Shown here piece after piece: positions 17,514 through 25,913 of a stretch of DNA of 64,000 nucleotides (within the stretch, counting starts at the first letter, position 1; each line of letters starts with the position of its first letter). The position numbers and the translations under genes are program-made. The notes below the pieces were generated by a model. It was not told the DNA's origin. It searched no databases and saw only the letters and a program-made list of their open reading frames with translations. This stretch comes from Rhizophagus prolifer (lineage: Eukaryota; Glomeromycota; Glomeromycetes; Glomerales; Glomeraceae): positions 62,001-126,000 of the forward strand of contig NQWY01033934.1 in the NCBI GenBank assembly GCA_019425655.1, given 5' to 3'.

Positions 17514-17707
17514 CTACCACCAAAAATCACCGTCAATTGATTTGGGTGGTAGAACGAGAAGGGGTTGACAGACTGGGTATACACCAGCACGCGCAAGCGC
17601 GTCCCCCTCCCGTCCTACCGCAACGGTAAGGGGGAGGTGCAGGTTGCGCACAAGTCTGATACTCAGGAAGTATAAACCTGATACGCTGTATACTCGGTCT
17701 GTCAAAA
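17514..17707. ncRNA. GC-rich, strongly folded element, possible C4-like small RNA or dispersed repeat
   Basis: A GC-rich block inside very AT-rich DNA. Two structures are visible. One is a hairpin CTACCACC (17514-17521) / GGTGGTAG (17545-17552), extended by AAATCA / TGATTT. The other is a long closing stem GACAGACTGGGTATA (from 17565) / TATACTCGGTCTGTC (to about 17704), enclosing hairpins CGCG/CGCG, TACCG/CGGTA within CCTCCC/GGGAGG, and ATACT/AGTAT. No credible protein is encoded. A. baumannii is reported to carry many C4-antisense-like small RNAs; whether this is one is not proven here. Strand is undecided. Confidence 0.5.
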
Positions 17708-17867
17708 CCGACTGGCAATGTAGGCCAGCGAGACCATAATAATCATAAGTTTTTAACAGGTCAATTCAATTTAAATAAAATATTATAAAAATTTTAAATA
17801 TAAATTTATATTTTAATTAAACTCAAAAGTTAATATCTCTAAAGCTATAAATTAATAAAAATAATAA

Positions 17868-17888
17868 AGCTAAACTAAACGTTTAGCC
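17868..17888 (-). terminator. Porin-gene terminator; second copy of the 21-bp repeat
   Basis: Minus-strand stem GCTAAAC / GTTTAGC followed by TTTATTATTTTT just after the porin stop. It differs from 16950-16970 at only two bases. Confidence 0.65.
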
Positions 17889-17893
17889 TGCTC

Positions 17894-19240
17894 TTAAAAT
17901 GTATAACGGTAATTAATAAATATTCGGTGCTGGTCCCAATCTTTACGCGTCATTCCATTTATTTTTTCACCTAGGTTTGCATTTTCAAACTTTGACTCAT
18001 AATGCAAAAATGAATAACGCACATCTAAGTTTTTCACCCACGGCAAGGCATAACTTACCGTAAAGTCAAAGTAACGCTCTTTACCTTCAACATCACTGCT
18101 GATGTTACTTTGGTGCGCGCCAAAGCCATAAATATACTTCGCTTCGGTTTTTAAACCTTTCATATAGTCTTTCCAGTTATATTTCAGCCGAAGGGCAACA
18201 GCGGTTTCATCATTATTGGTAAAGTCAGGGCCAATGGTCGCAGAGGTCGGAAACGGGTTGGTGCCGTGGTCTTGCGTCAAAACCGAGTTACGGTCGGAGT
18301 GCACAGCAAAGTTATCTTCTATCCAAAAACCATCAAACTTTGAAACGGCAATGCCACCTTCAATATTATTCTTGGCTACATTTACATCGACAAAATAACC
18401 ATTGCCACGGTTGTTAATGTCTTGGCCTTTGACACAGTCCAGCTCGGACTCGGCACCGCATTTAAACAGCTTGCCGTCATCACGCGAGAAAAAAGCACCT
18501 GTGTTAAATGTCCACACCAAGCCATGCAAGGGCAGTTTATATTGAGCAATCGCTCCGTACTTTTTTAAATAATCTTTGCTATTTAAATATTCGGCATTCA
18601 AGCTCCAGTTTTTGTACTGATACTTGGCACCAAGTAAACCGACATAATCAATCCGCTCGTCATTTTCAGTCACCAGTTTTTCAAAAGAGTCCATGCTGCG
18701 CGGTTTCCAGCGGTCATAGTAAGCCATGTAAGTTTGTAGCTGATCATTCAATTGAAACTGACCACTCGCACCCGAAAAAGTGTCGGGCACTGCGCGGTTA
18801 TTGGTGCTTTTAAGTAACAGCGAGTCTTGCAACTGGCGACCTAATTTAATTTCGCCTTTATCACCAAGTTTTGCCTTGATGTAGAGCTGTCCTAAAGTCG
18901 CAAAGTTTTGATCGAGCTTGCCGTTATTTTCGACCTCTAAAAGCTGAGCGCTCGGTTTGCCAGAGTCAAATAACTTGGTGACGGCATAAAGTGAACCATC
19001 TACCCCAAGCCAGTCCCACATGTACGGTGACTGATAATTTAACTCAAGCCCTAAAGCACTTTGTTCATATTCACTCGACGAAGGCGAAGGGTTAGCAAGC
19101 GAGGGGTGGGCAGTGCCTTCATCGTTCCAGTAACGGGTATTGAGTTTTAATTCTAACTTGCCAAATTCTTGAGGAAGTTCTGCATAAGCGTTGCTCACAC
19201 TGCCTAAACCAATACAGCCCCATAGCAAATATTTATTCAT
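17894..19240 (-). CDS. OprD-family outer-membrane porin
   Basis: Substrate-specific 18-strand beta-barrel for uptake of small organic acids or amino acids. The 448-residue protein begins with a signal peptide ending SNAYA before ELPQEFGKLELKLNTRYWNDEG, and ends with RIFINYRYTF, the aromatic C-terminus needed for outer-membrane assembly. Long alternating strands with GEIKLGRQLQDS are typical of OprD porins. The start at 19240 is chosen for AGGA upstream and the clean signal; the frame extends further upstream without need. It is third in a leftward set behind a DapA-like aldolase and an MFS carrier, so it probably admits the same unknown substrate. Confidence 0.9.
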   Translation of the reverse strand: MNKYLLWGCIGLGSVSNAYAELPQEFGKLELKLNTRYWNDEGTAHPSLANPSPSSSEYEQSALGLELNYQSPYMWDWLGVDGSLYAVTKLFDSGKPSAQLLEVENNGKLDQNFATLGQLYIKAKLGDKGEIKLGRQLQDSLLLKSTNNRAVPDTFSGASGQFQLNDQLQTYMAYYDRWKPRSMDSFEKLVTENDERIDYVGLLGAKYQYKNWSLNAEYLNSKDYLKKYGAIAQYKLPLHGLVWTFNTGAFFSRDDGKLFKCGAESELDCVKGQDINNRGNGYFVDVNVAKNNIEGGIAVSKFDGFWIEDNFAVHSDRNSVLTQDHGTNPFPTSATIGPDFTNNDETAVALRLKYNWKDYMKGLKTEAKYIYGFGAHQSNISSDVEGKERYFDFTVSYALPWVKNLDVRYSFLHYESKFENANLGEKINGMTRKDWDQHRIFINYRYTF

Positions 19241-19318
19241 TTTAAATTCCTTTTTTAAGCATGAATAAGCCCTTTGCCTAACGCTGAGGTTAGGCAAGCT
19301 TTTTATGAAATGGATGAA

Positions 19319-20704
19319 TTAAGGAGAGAGTTTTTCGAGCACTTGGCCTTTGGTTTCAATGGCAAACAAGAAGGTCACAAGGCCACCAATGAGCGCTACA
19401 ACGGCAAGCACACTAAATACATATTGAATTCCGTAACCACCAACCACGAGACCCACCATAACAGGCCCAATTGCAGAGCCGGCACGTAGCCAAGCAGTAC
19501 TAAACCCAATGCCCATCGCACGTAGGCGAGTAGGGTAAAGTTCGGCAGCGTAAAGGTATAAAGAGAATGAAATGGTCTGCAAAATGGCATAGCTAATCGT
19601 TGCGAAAATCACAACTTCCATCGCCGATTTTGCGCCTAAAACCGAGAGGCTCATGAGAGGAATGATCGCTAAGAAAAACGCTGCACTGTACCAAGGGCGG
19701 CGGCCGACTTTATCAATCATTAAGGCGCAGATAATAGAGGCAATCACACCCACACCCGAGGTAATCCAGCCATAACCTAAACTGGTTTGAAGCGATAGGC
19801 CAAAGTGTTGTTTGTAAAGAGATGGCAGCCAAGTCACCATGGCATTGTTCACCATATACACGCAAAACCACATGCCCCACAAGGTAAAGGTACGTTTGCG
19901 GTAAATGCCACGGAACAATTCGCGCCAGTCGGTTTTTGCCATGCCTTGTGGGTTAATTTCTTTAACCACAGGTTCAGGCAAAGTTTTACCGCTTTTGATG
20001 GCACCGTCTTCAAAGCTTTTAACCACTTGATCGGCTTCTTTAAAACGGCCTTTTGAAGCAAGCCAACGTGGTGACTCAGGCAAGAAAAACCGTAAAGGAA
20101 TGACTAGTAAAGATGGAATTAAGCCTACAATAAACATGACTTTCCAGCCGTAAATTGGCATCAGAAAAAATGCTGCCATGCCTGCAAACATAAGACCAAG
20201 TGGGAATAAAACTTCATAGAGCAAGAAAAACTTACCGCGCTTTTCTGCACCAATAAACTCATTAATATAGGCACTCGCAACAGGCACTTCACCGCCTGTG
20301 CCAACACCTTGTAAGAAACGGAAAATTAACAGCGACATTCCGCTCCATGCAAACAGACAAGAAATGTCCATTGCCACAAACAGTAAAATGGTAAAAGACA
20401 GCACTTTTAAACGCCCGACTTTTTCGGCAAGAGAACCAAAAAAGATCGCACCGACCAGTTGCCCGACATAGCCCGCGGCAATGATCGCACCAACATAGGC
20501 AGGCGTCAGGTGCCATTCGGTAATGAGTTGGGGTAAAGCAAAGGCAATTGCTAGAACAGTATAAGCGTCAAAAAAGGTCGCTATACCAATGGTAATTCGC
20601 ATAAATTGCAATCGACCAGTGACGGGTAGCCGTTCAAGTCTTGCAATAATTTCCGCATTTTTTTGATGATGACTAATTTGTTCTACATCCGCTAGATTTG
20701 TCAT
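19319..20704 (-). CDS. MFS transporter, sugar-porter/AAHS-like organic acid symporter
   Basis: 461 residues with twelve predicted helices. Motifs GSLAEKVGRLKVL (loop 2-3), FLQGVGTGGEVPVASAYINE (helix 4), PESPRWLASKGR at mid-protein and DKVGRRPW (loop 8-9) place it with proton-coupled aromatic-acid or niacin-type carriers of the inner membrane. The start at 20704 has AGGAG seven bases upstream, better than the longer frame. It lies between the DapA-like gene and the porin gene and likely takes the porin substrate across the inner membrane. The substrate cannot be read from sequence. Confidence 0.88.
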   Translation of the reverse strand: MTNLADVEQISHHQKNAEIIARLERLPVTGRLQFMRITIGIATFFDAYTVLAIAFALPQLITEWHLTPAYVGAIIAAGYVGQLVGAIFFGSLAEKVGRLKVLSFTILLFVAMDISCLFAWSGMSLLIFRFLQGVGTGGEVPVASAYINEFIGAEKRGKFFLLYEVLFPLGLMFAGMAAFFLMPIYGWKVMFIVGLIPSLLVIPLRFFLPESPRWLASKGRFKEADQVVKSFEDGAIKSGKTLPEPVVKEINPQGMAKTDWRELFRGIYRKRTFTLWGMWFCVYMVNNAMVTWLPSLYKQHFGLSLQTSLGYGWITSGVGVIASIICALMIDKVGRRPWYSAAFFLAIIPLMSLSVLGAKSAMEVVIFATISYAILQTISFSLYLYAAELYPTRLRAMGIGFSTAWLRAGSAIGPVMVGLVVGGYGIQYVFSVLAVVALIGGLVTFLFAIETKGQVLEKLSP

Positions 20705-20838
20705 CTTATATCTCCTTATCACTACATTCCTCGTAGTTTTGTTGTTCTATTTCGCACTACCTGTTCACCACAGTTTGCATGCTTTTTATTATTGTTTTTA
20801 AGAGACATGCCCGATGTTTGGCCTCAGGCAGCGTACAG

Positions 20839-20867
20839 GAAAAAAAGGCTAGCGTACATGCTAGCCC
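20839..20867 (-). terminator. Terminator after DapA-family gene
   Basis: Minus-strand stem GGCTAGC / GCTAGCC with loop ATGTAC followed by a long T-run, ten bases beyond the aldolase stop. Confidence 0.88.
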
Positions 20868-20876
20868 GAATAGAAT

Positions 20877-21821
20877 TTAAGCAACGGCTTGGGTTAAATC
20901 GACCTTGCCAATTCCAGCTTGACGCATCGCATCATGAATTTCTTGCTCAGCACCATCTGCCAGTGGAAGCAGTGGCGAACGCACAGTGGCATGGTCCAAA
21001 ATTCCGCGAGCAACCAATGCATGTTTAAGCGCGACTGTGCCTTCCATGTGTGAACCACGGTGATAAACATTGCGAGTCACTGGTAATAATTGGTCGTGAA
21101 TCGCACGTGCTTTAGCGTAATCTTTAGCTTTACCTGCTTTAATCATTTCAATTAACAGTTCAGGGGCAATGTTGCCATAGCCAACCAATGCGCCGTCTAC
21201 ATCAAACATGGTGTGAAGCAAATATTCATCGTGGCACGTTAACACCTGTAAGTCTGGGCGTTCACGGCGAATAATCGGAATTTCCACATCCCAGCGGCGC
21301 ATGTTACGCACACCATTTTTCATGGCAAATACGCCTGGCTGTGCAGAAATATCGAGTAGAGTTTCTAGGTCGTAAGTGGCTTTCGTTGCATCTGGATATT
21401 GGAATAAAATAGATGGCAAACCACTTTCTTCATAAATCGCTTTATAGCGGTCTTGTGGTGCGCCTTTTTGATAGCCAAAACGCAACCAGCCGTGTGAAGG
21501 GTAGATTAAGCCTGCCGAAGCACCCGCGCTCACTGCACGTTTTGCTTCTTCTGCTGCAACCGAAGTACCTTCGAGCGTAATCCCAGCGATTACGGGAATT
21601 TTGTCATCTACCGATTTAACAAAGCTTTCGATGACTTGCATTTGTTCTTTTTGCGACAAGAATGTTCCTTCACCTGCATGCCCAAGAACAACCAAGCCTT
21701 TCACACCATCAATACTGCCTAACCATGAACCTAAACGTTGAATTGCATTATGGTCTACTTGTCCGTCACGGGTAAAAGGAGTCACAGGTGCTGGGGTTAA
21801 TCCACGTAAATCTAAACTCAT
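20877..21821 (-). CDS. DapA/NanA-family class I aldolase or dehydratase
   Basis: A 314-residue TIM-barrel enzyme of the dihydrodipicolinate synthase superfamily. Schiff-base Lys168 (FAMKNGV) and the catalytic Tyr142 (FQYPD) are in place, and GHAGEGTFLS corresponds to the pyruvate-binding GTTGE loop, altered to GHAGE. The changed loop and the setting with porin, MFS carrier and LysR regulator argue for a catabolic 2-oxo-acid aldolase or dehydratase rather than lysine biosynthesis. It starts the leftward cluster and diverges from the LysR gene. The substrate is unknown. Confidence 0.88.
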   Translation of the reverse strand: MSLDLRGLTPAPVTPFTRDGQVDHNAIQRLGSWLGSIDGVKGLVVLGHAGEGTFLSQKEQMQVIESFVKSVDDKIPVIAGITLEGTSVAAEEAKRAVSAGASAGLIYPSHGWLRFGYQKGAPQDRYKAIYEESGLPSILFQYPDATKATYDLETLLDISAQPGVFAMKNGVRNMRRWDVEIPIIRRERPDLQVLTCHDEYLLHTMFDVDGALVGYGNIAPELLIEMIKAGKAKDYAKARAIHDQLLPVTRNVYHRGSHMEGTVALKHALVARGILDHATVRSPLLPLADGAEQEIHDAMRQAGIGKVDLTQAVA

Positions 21822-21905
21822 AATCGTACTTCCTATACAGTGTAATTAAATATTCTCTGGTTCTTAATCTGACTTAAATCGTGTTGTAGAGAACATGATT
21901 GGAGT

Positions 21906-21969
21906 ATAGAAATAGGTGAGCTATGTAGGAATTACCAATTCTTGAATTTCAGTTATACTGAAAATGTAT
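21906..21969. promoter_or_regulatory. Candidate LysR-type binding sites in divergent region
   Basis: ATAG-N11-CTAT at 21906-21924 and ATAC-N7-GTAT at 21955-21969 are dyads of the T-N11-A kind bound by LysR-type regulators, between the divergent aldolase and regulator genes. Confidence 0.5.
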
Positions 21970-22006
21970 GGCTCAAAAATGCCAACTTACGATTTAGGAA
22001 GAATCG

Positions 22007-22897
22007 ATGAATTATGAATTATGGAAAATATTTTTAGACGCGGTGGAACTCGGTAGCTTAAGCAAAGTTGCGATGCTGCATAACACTAACCAACCGCAAA
22101 TTAGTCGGCAAATGAACGAGCTTGAGGCGCAATGTGGTGGTCGTTTATTTAACCGAACTGGACGTGGTGTCGAGCTGACCGATTTAGGCCAGCATTTACT
22201 TCCTAAAATTCGTTCATGGCTAAACGTAACCGATCAACTCAATAATGAAATTTTGCACTCGACCGATACCCCGATCGGGACGGTTCGTATTGCCAGTTTG
22301 CCGTCTACTGCACATCCGTTGTTATCGACTCTGTATAAAGTGCTTCAAGAGAAATATCCCCTAATTAAACTGTCGGTGCGTGAAGGGCAAGGGGTGCACT
22401 TAGAAAAATGGCTGGAAGATGGCAGTGTTGATTTAGCCATACTCTATCGGTTCAACCCGACACCTAAACAAGGCGATGTTTACCTTACCGAAGCCGATAC
22501 CTATTTGGTCGGCTGTGAAGGAGATGCGCTCACTCAGGCCAATGAAGTCGACTTTAAAGAGGTAAGTCAGTTACCGCTGGTCACGTTTTGCAGGCCAAGT
22601 AACTGGCGAAACTTTTTAGACCACATGGCTTATGAAAATGGGGTTGAACTGAATATTGTGTTTGAAGCTGACTCGATTAGTTTACAAACCCATTTGGTTT
22701 CCGAGTCTCGTATGTATACCATGCTGGGGCCGCAAGCGTTAAAGAAGGCCAGCCAATACACCTCAATTCAAGCTGCAAAAATTATTAACCCTGCGCTCAA
22801 GCGTTATATTTCTTTGTCTATTTCTAAACATGGCTATTTAACCCCTGCCTGTAAGGCGGTGATGGAAGAAATTAGAAATTTGGCCGATTTGCTTTAA
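22007..22897 (+). CDS. LysR-family transcriptional regulator
   Basis: 296 residues, standard length. The N-terminal winged helix-turn-helix runs about residues 3-60 (AVELGSLSKVAMLHNTNQPQ, ISRQMNELE, LFNRTGRGVELTDLG), followed by a two-lobed effector domain starting IGTVRIASLPSTAHP. It is divergent from the DapA-like gene across a region with LysR-type dyads, so it most likely controls the aldolase/MFS/porin cluster in response to the substrate or an intermediate. Like most of its class it probably also represses itself. Confidence 0.92.
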   Translation: MNYELWKIFLDAVELGSLSKVAMLHNTNQPQISRQMNELEAQCGGRLFNRTGRGVELTDLGQHLLPKIRSWLNVTDQLNNEILHSTDTPIGTVRIASLPSTAHPLLSTLYKVLQEKYPLIKLSVREGQGVHLEKWLEDGSVDLAILYRFNPTPKQGDVYLTEADTYLVGCEGDALTQANEVDFKEVSQLPLVTFCRPSNWRNFLDHMAYENGVELNIVFEADSISLQTHLVSESRMYTMLGPQALKKASQYTSIQAAKIINPALKRYISLSISKHGYLTPACKAVMEEIRNLADLL

Positions 22898-22910
22898 TCA
22901 AACCGTAACT

Positions 22911-23063
22911 TTATGACTGATACTGTTGCATCGTTCGAAGCATGGTTTTTACAAAATCACGCGGCACTTCTGGGCTTTGTAGACTTAACTTTCCAAGCTT
23001 ATGCATGAGTTTTGGAGAATATTGACGCTCTAAACGGTGATAAATACACAGACAGGTCGCGCA
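22911..23063 (-). pseudogene. Truncated relative of the small lipoprotein at 16965-17249
   Basis: Reading leftward, this frame gives ATCLCIYHRLERQYSPKLM, then HKLGKLSLQSPEVPRDFV and an end MLRTMQQYQS plus stop. It parallels SCDCIYQRLEQVYSPQLM and SLQSPALPQDFAP of the 94-residue protein. The signal-peptide half is absent, and an in-frame stop lies a few codons upstream, so it is a gene remnant. DNA identity is low, so the two copies parted long ago. Confidence 0.7.
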
Positions 23064-23267
23064 ACTATAAATTTTGAGTAAAAGTCACTGTTTCATCATA
23101 GTCGGAGCGGTTTTAGAGGCCAAATTGATTTAACGATAGAAGCATTTATGTTTTTGATTGCAGAATATTTATTCAATAAAGTGAAATAATTTATTTAAGA
23201 TAACTTTTTAATACAAAAATATTATTGATTGTTTTGTATCTGTTTGTTAATATGAGTAAGTTAATTT
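23064..23267. other. Intergenic region upstream of vgrG
   Basis: With the remnant before it, this makes a 370-base stretch without an intact gene. It is AT-rich, should contain the vgrG promoter, and shows nothing else I can name. Confidence 0.4.
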
Positions 23268-25913
23268 GTGGTTAAAATAACAATGTTAAATAATATTTTT
23301 GATTTCTTAGATAAAATTGGTTTTGCTTCACAAAAACGGGCACTGCATATTTATTTTGCCAATCCAGAAATAAATAGTCAGGTTTTTTTACAACGTATTG
23401 ATGGTTTTCATGCAATTAATGAAGGTCTCTCTGCGGAGCTTATTTGCTTATCAACAAATCCTTATATTTCTTTAAAACAATTTATTGGTTGTCAGGTTGC
23501 AGTAGAACAAGTAACAGATTCGGGTAAATTATTTAGAACGACAGGAATTATTACAGGGGCGAGTCAAGGGCAAAGCGATGGCGCTCTTTGCTTATATAAA
23601 CTGACTATGCAAGATGCGACCAGTTTATGGCACAAACGACGTAATAGTCGGGTGTTTATGAATAAAAGTGCGGTAGAAATAATTGAGATTATTTTTAAAG
23701 AATGGCAAAACAAAAGCCCCTTATTTGCCTCTAGTTTACAAATAGATAGCAATGGCTTAGCTAAGAATTATGATGTCCGACCTTTTTCTATGCAGTCAAA
23801 TGAAAGTGATTATGCATATTTAACCCGTCTCATGCGGGAAGAGGGTATCAACTGGTTAATTGATGAATCAGAGACCATGGTCTTGAGTAATAGCCAGACG
23901 ATTGAGCCTCAAAAACTACGCCTTATTGATCATAATAATGAATATAAAGTCTTAGAGCGCCGAGCTATTCGCTATCATAGAAGCGATGCAACTGAACAAA
24001 ATGACAGTATTACCAGTTTTATTGCACAAAGAGAGTTGCAACCCACGGCAATCCATCTTCAACGTTGGCAAGCAGATAATTTAAGTCAAGAAGATGCAAG
24101 TGGCTGTGTTTTAAGCGCACATCAGCATAGTTCACAGCGTGATAATGAAAGTTTAAGTCTTGAACAGGCATGGACAATGTCACCTGCTTGGATTGCGGAC
24201 CTAAATGGAGAAGATCAGGCAACTACTTCAAGTAACAGTCAGATTGAAAAACTAAATAAACAATTAAATCAATATCACGCTTTGCAGGCAAAGTATTTTA
24301 TTGCTCAAAGCAGTGTACGAGATGCTCAAGTTGGTTATTGGTTTCAGTTAAATGAACATCCTGAACTTGAAAGAAATCATGAAATTTCTGATAAAGAGTT
24401 TTTGATTTTAAGTAAGCGGTTTTATAACCAGAATAACCTGCCTAAAGATATACGGGACCAAGTTGAGCAACTATTAAGTTTGAGCCATTGGCAAGTCAGT
24501 CATGATCGAGCGCAAGAACGACAAGCCAATGAACTCATGGTTGTACGCCGTTATATCGATATTGTTCCAGAGTTTGAGCCATTAATACATCGTCCCTCGG
24601 CCCATGTGCAACGAGCCAAAGTAGTGGGTTTAGAGGGAGAAGAAATTCATGTAGATGAATGGGGCCGTATCAAGGTTCGTTTTTTATTCACCCGTACCGA
24701 TGATCACCAACATGATGGAGGTGCAGGAAGTAATGACAATGATACAGATTCTGCTTGGGTGGATGTATTAACGCCATGGGCAGGGGAAGGATACGGTGCC
24801 CGCTTTTTGCCACGAGTAGGTGAAATCGTTGTAATAGACTTTTTTGATGGAAATATTGACCGTCCATTTGTTACAGGGCGAATTCATGAAGGGCAACGGT
24901 CACCCACCAAATTTGATATTAAAGGTCAGCTGCCAGATACCAAAAAGTTAAGTGGTATTCGCTCTAAAGAGGTCGGCGGGTCTGGATTTAACCAACTTCG
25001 TTTTGATGATACGACTGGGCAAATTAGTACTCAACTCCACAGTAGTCATGGGGTGAGTCAGTTAAATCTAGGTAACTTAAGTCATCCTAAAGATAAGGCT
25101 GAGAGTGATGGAAGAGGTCAAGGGTTTGAATTAAGGTCTGATTTAGCTGGTGCGATTCGTAGTAAAGGACTATATGTTTCAACTTTCATTCAACCGGGTG
25201 CTCAAAAAACACAACTCGAAGCAAAAGAAGCCATTGAAAATCTTTCCGATGGTTTAGAGCGTATGAAAGCTTTATCTGAATATGCAGGTAAGCAGCAAGC
25301 TGAGGCAGCAGATATGCTTCAAAATGTTGAGATCTATATCAAAAAAATAGAATCTCAATGGAAAGACCTAAAAGCCATGAAAGATGCACTCATACTTTTA
25401 GCTGCTCCTGAAAGTATTGGTTTAACGTCAGGAAAAGATATCCATATTCAAGCATCTGAAAGCATTACGCTTGGTAGTGGAAAATCTATTAATACAAGTA
25501 CAGATGAAAGTCTGATTTTAAATGCGAAGAAAAAAGTAAGCTTATTTGCAGGACAAGAAGACTTAAAAATTTATGCTGCTAAAGGTAAGTTTGATATTCA
25601 GGCTCAAGATAATGTACTAGATGCATCTGCAAGATTAGATATCAAAATTACTTCATCAGAAGGAAAAGTTGAAATCAATAGTCCTAAAGAAATTGTCTTA
25701 AGGGCTAAAGAGAGTGCATTAAGAATTGATGCATCAGGTGTAACAGTAATTACTCCGCAAAAATTTACAGCCAAGGCGGGTCAACACCTTTTTACAACTG
25801 GGGCAAGTGAAGCACCGACCTTACCGATTTTTCCAAATAACGTGTGTTGGGAATGTTTGGCGAGACGAGCAGCACAAAAAGGTGCATTTGTAAACAAAGG
25901 GGATGGTCGATAA
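23268..25913 (+). CDS. vgrG: VgrG, type VI secretion spike protein
   Basis: Forms the trimeric tip that carries effectors out of the cell. The N-terminal gp27-like part (RALHIYFANPEINSQVFLQRIDG, RNSRVFMNKSAVEI) is followed by a gp5-like OB fold (VVGLEGEEIHVDEWGRIKV, with WVDVLTPWAGEGYG and PRVGEIVVIDFFDGNIDRPF). Repeated beta-strands of the DUF2345 type follow (SITLGSGKSINTSTDESLI). The last 30 residues carry CWECLARRAAQKGAF, likely the effector/adaptor docking tail. 881 residues from a GTG at 23268; an ATG at 23283 is an equally good start as neither has a strong ribosome site. The adaptor gene starts at the next base after the stop. Confidence 0.93.
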   Translation: MVKITMLNNIFDFLDKIGFASQKRALHIYFANPEINSQVFLQRIDGFHAINEGLSAELICLSTNPYISLKQFIGCQVAVEQVTDSGKLFRTTGIITGASQGQSDGALCLYKLTMQDATSLWHKRRNSRVFMNKSAVEIIEIIFKEWQNKSPLFASSLQIDSNGLAKNYDVRPFSMQSNESDYAYLTRLMREEGINWLIDESETMVLSNSQTIEPQKLRLIDHNNEYKVLERRAIRYHRSDATEQNDSITSFIAQRELQPTAIHLQRWQADNLSQEDASGCVLSAHQHSSQRDNESLSLEQAWTMSPAWIADLNGEDQATTSSNSQIEKLNKQLNQYHALQAKYFIAQSSVRDAQVGYWFQLNEHPELERNHEISDKEFLILSKRFYNQNNLPKDIRDQVEQLLSLSHWQVSHDRAQERQANELMVVRRYIDIVPEFEPLIHRPSAHVQRAKVVGLEGEEIHVDEWGRIKVRFLFTRTDDHQHDGGAGSNDNDTDSAWVDVLTPWAGEGYGARFLPRVGEIVVIDFFDGNIDRPFVTGRIHEGQRSPTKFDIKGQLPDTKKLSGIRSKEVGGSGFNQLRFDDTTGQISTQLHSSHGVSQLNLGNLSHPKDKAESDGRGQGFELRSDLAGAIRSKGLYVSTFIQPGAQKTQLEAKEAIENLSDGLERMKALSEYAGKQQAEAADMLQNVEIYIKKIESQWKDLKAMKDALILLAAPESIGLTSGKDIHIQASESITLGSGKSINTSTDESLILNAKKKVSLFAGQEDLKIYAAKGKFDIQAQDNVLDASARLDIKITSSEGKVEINSPKEIVLRAKESALRIDASGVTVITPQKFTAKAGQHLFTTGASEAPTLPIFPNNVCWECLARRAAQKGAFVNKGDGR

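Noticed and set aside
17514-17718. Short minus-strand frames of 61-63 codons across the GC-rich element
   Set aside because: They coincide with the folded inverted repeats, have no ribosome site and no protein-like features; the structure explains the open frame.
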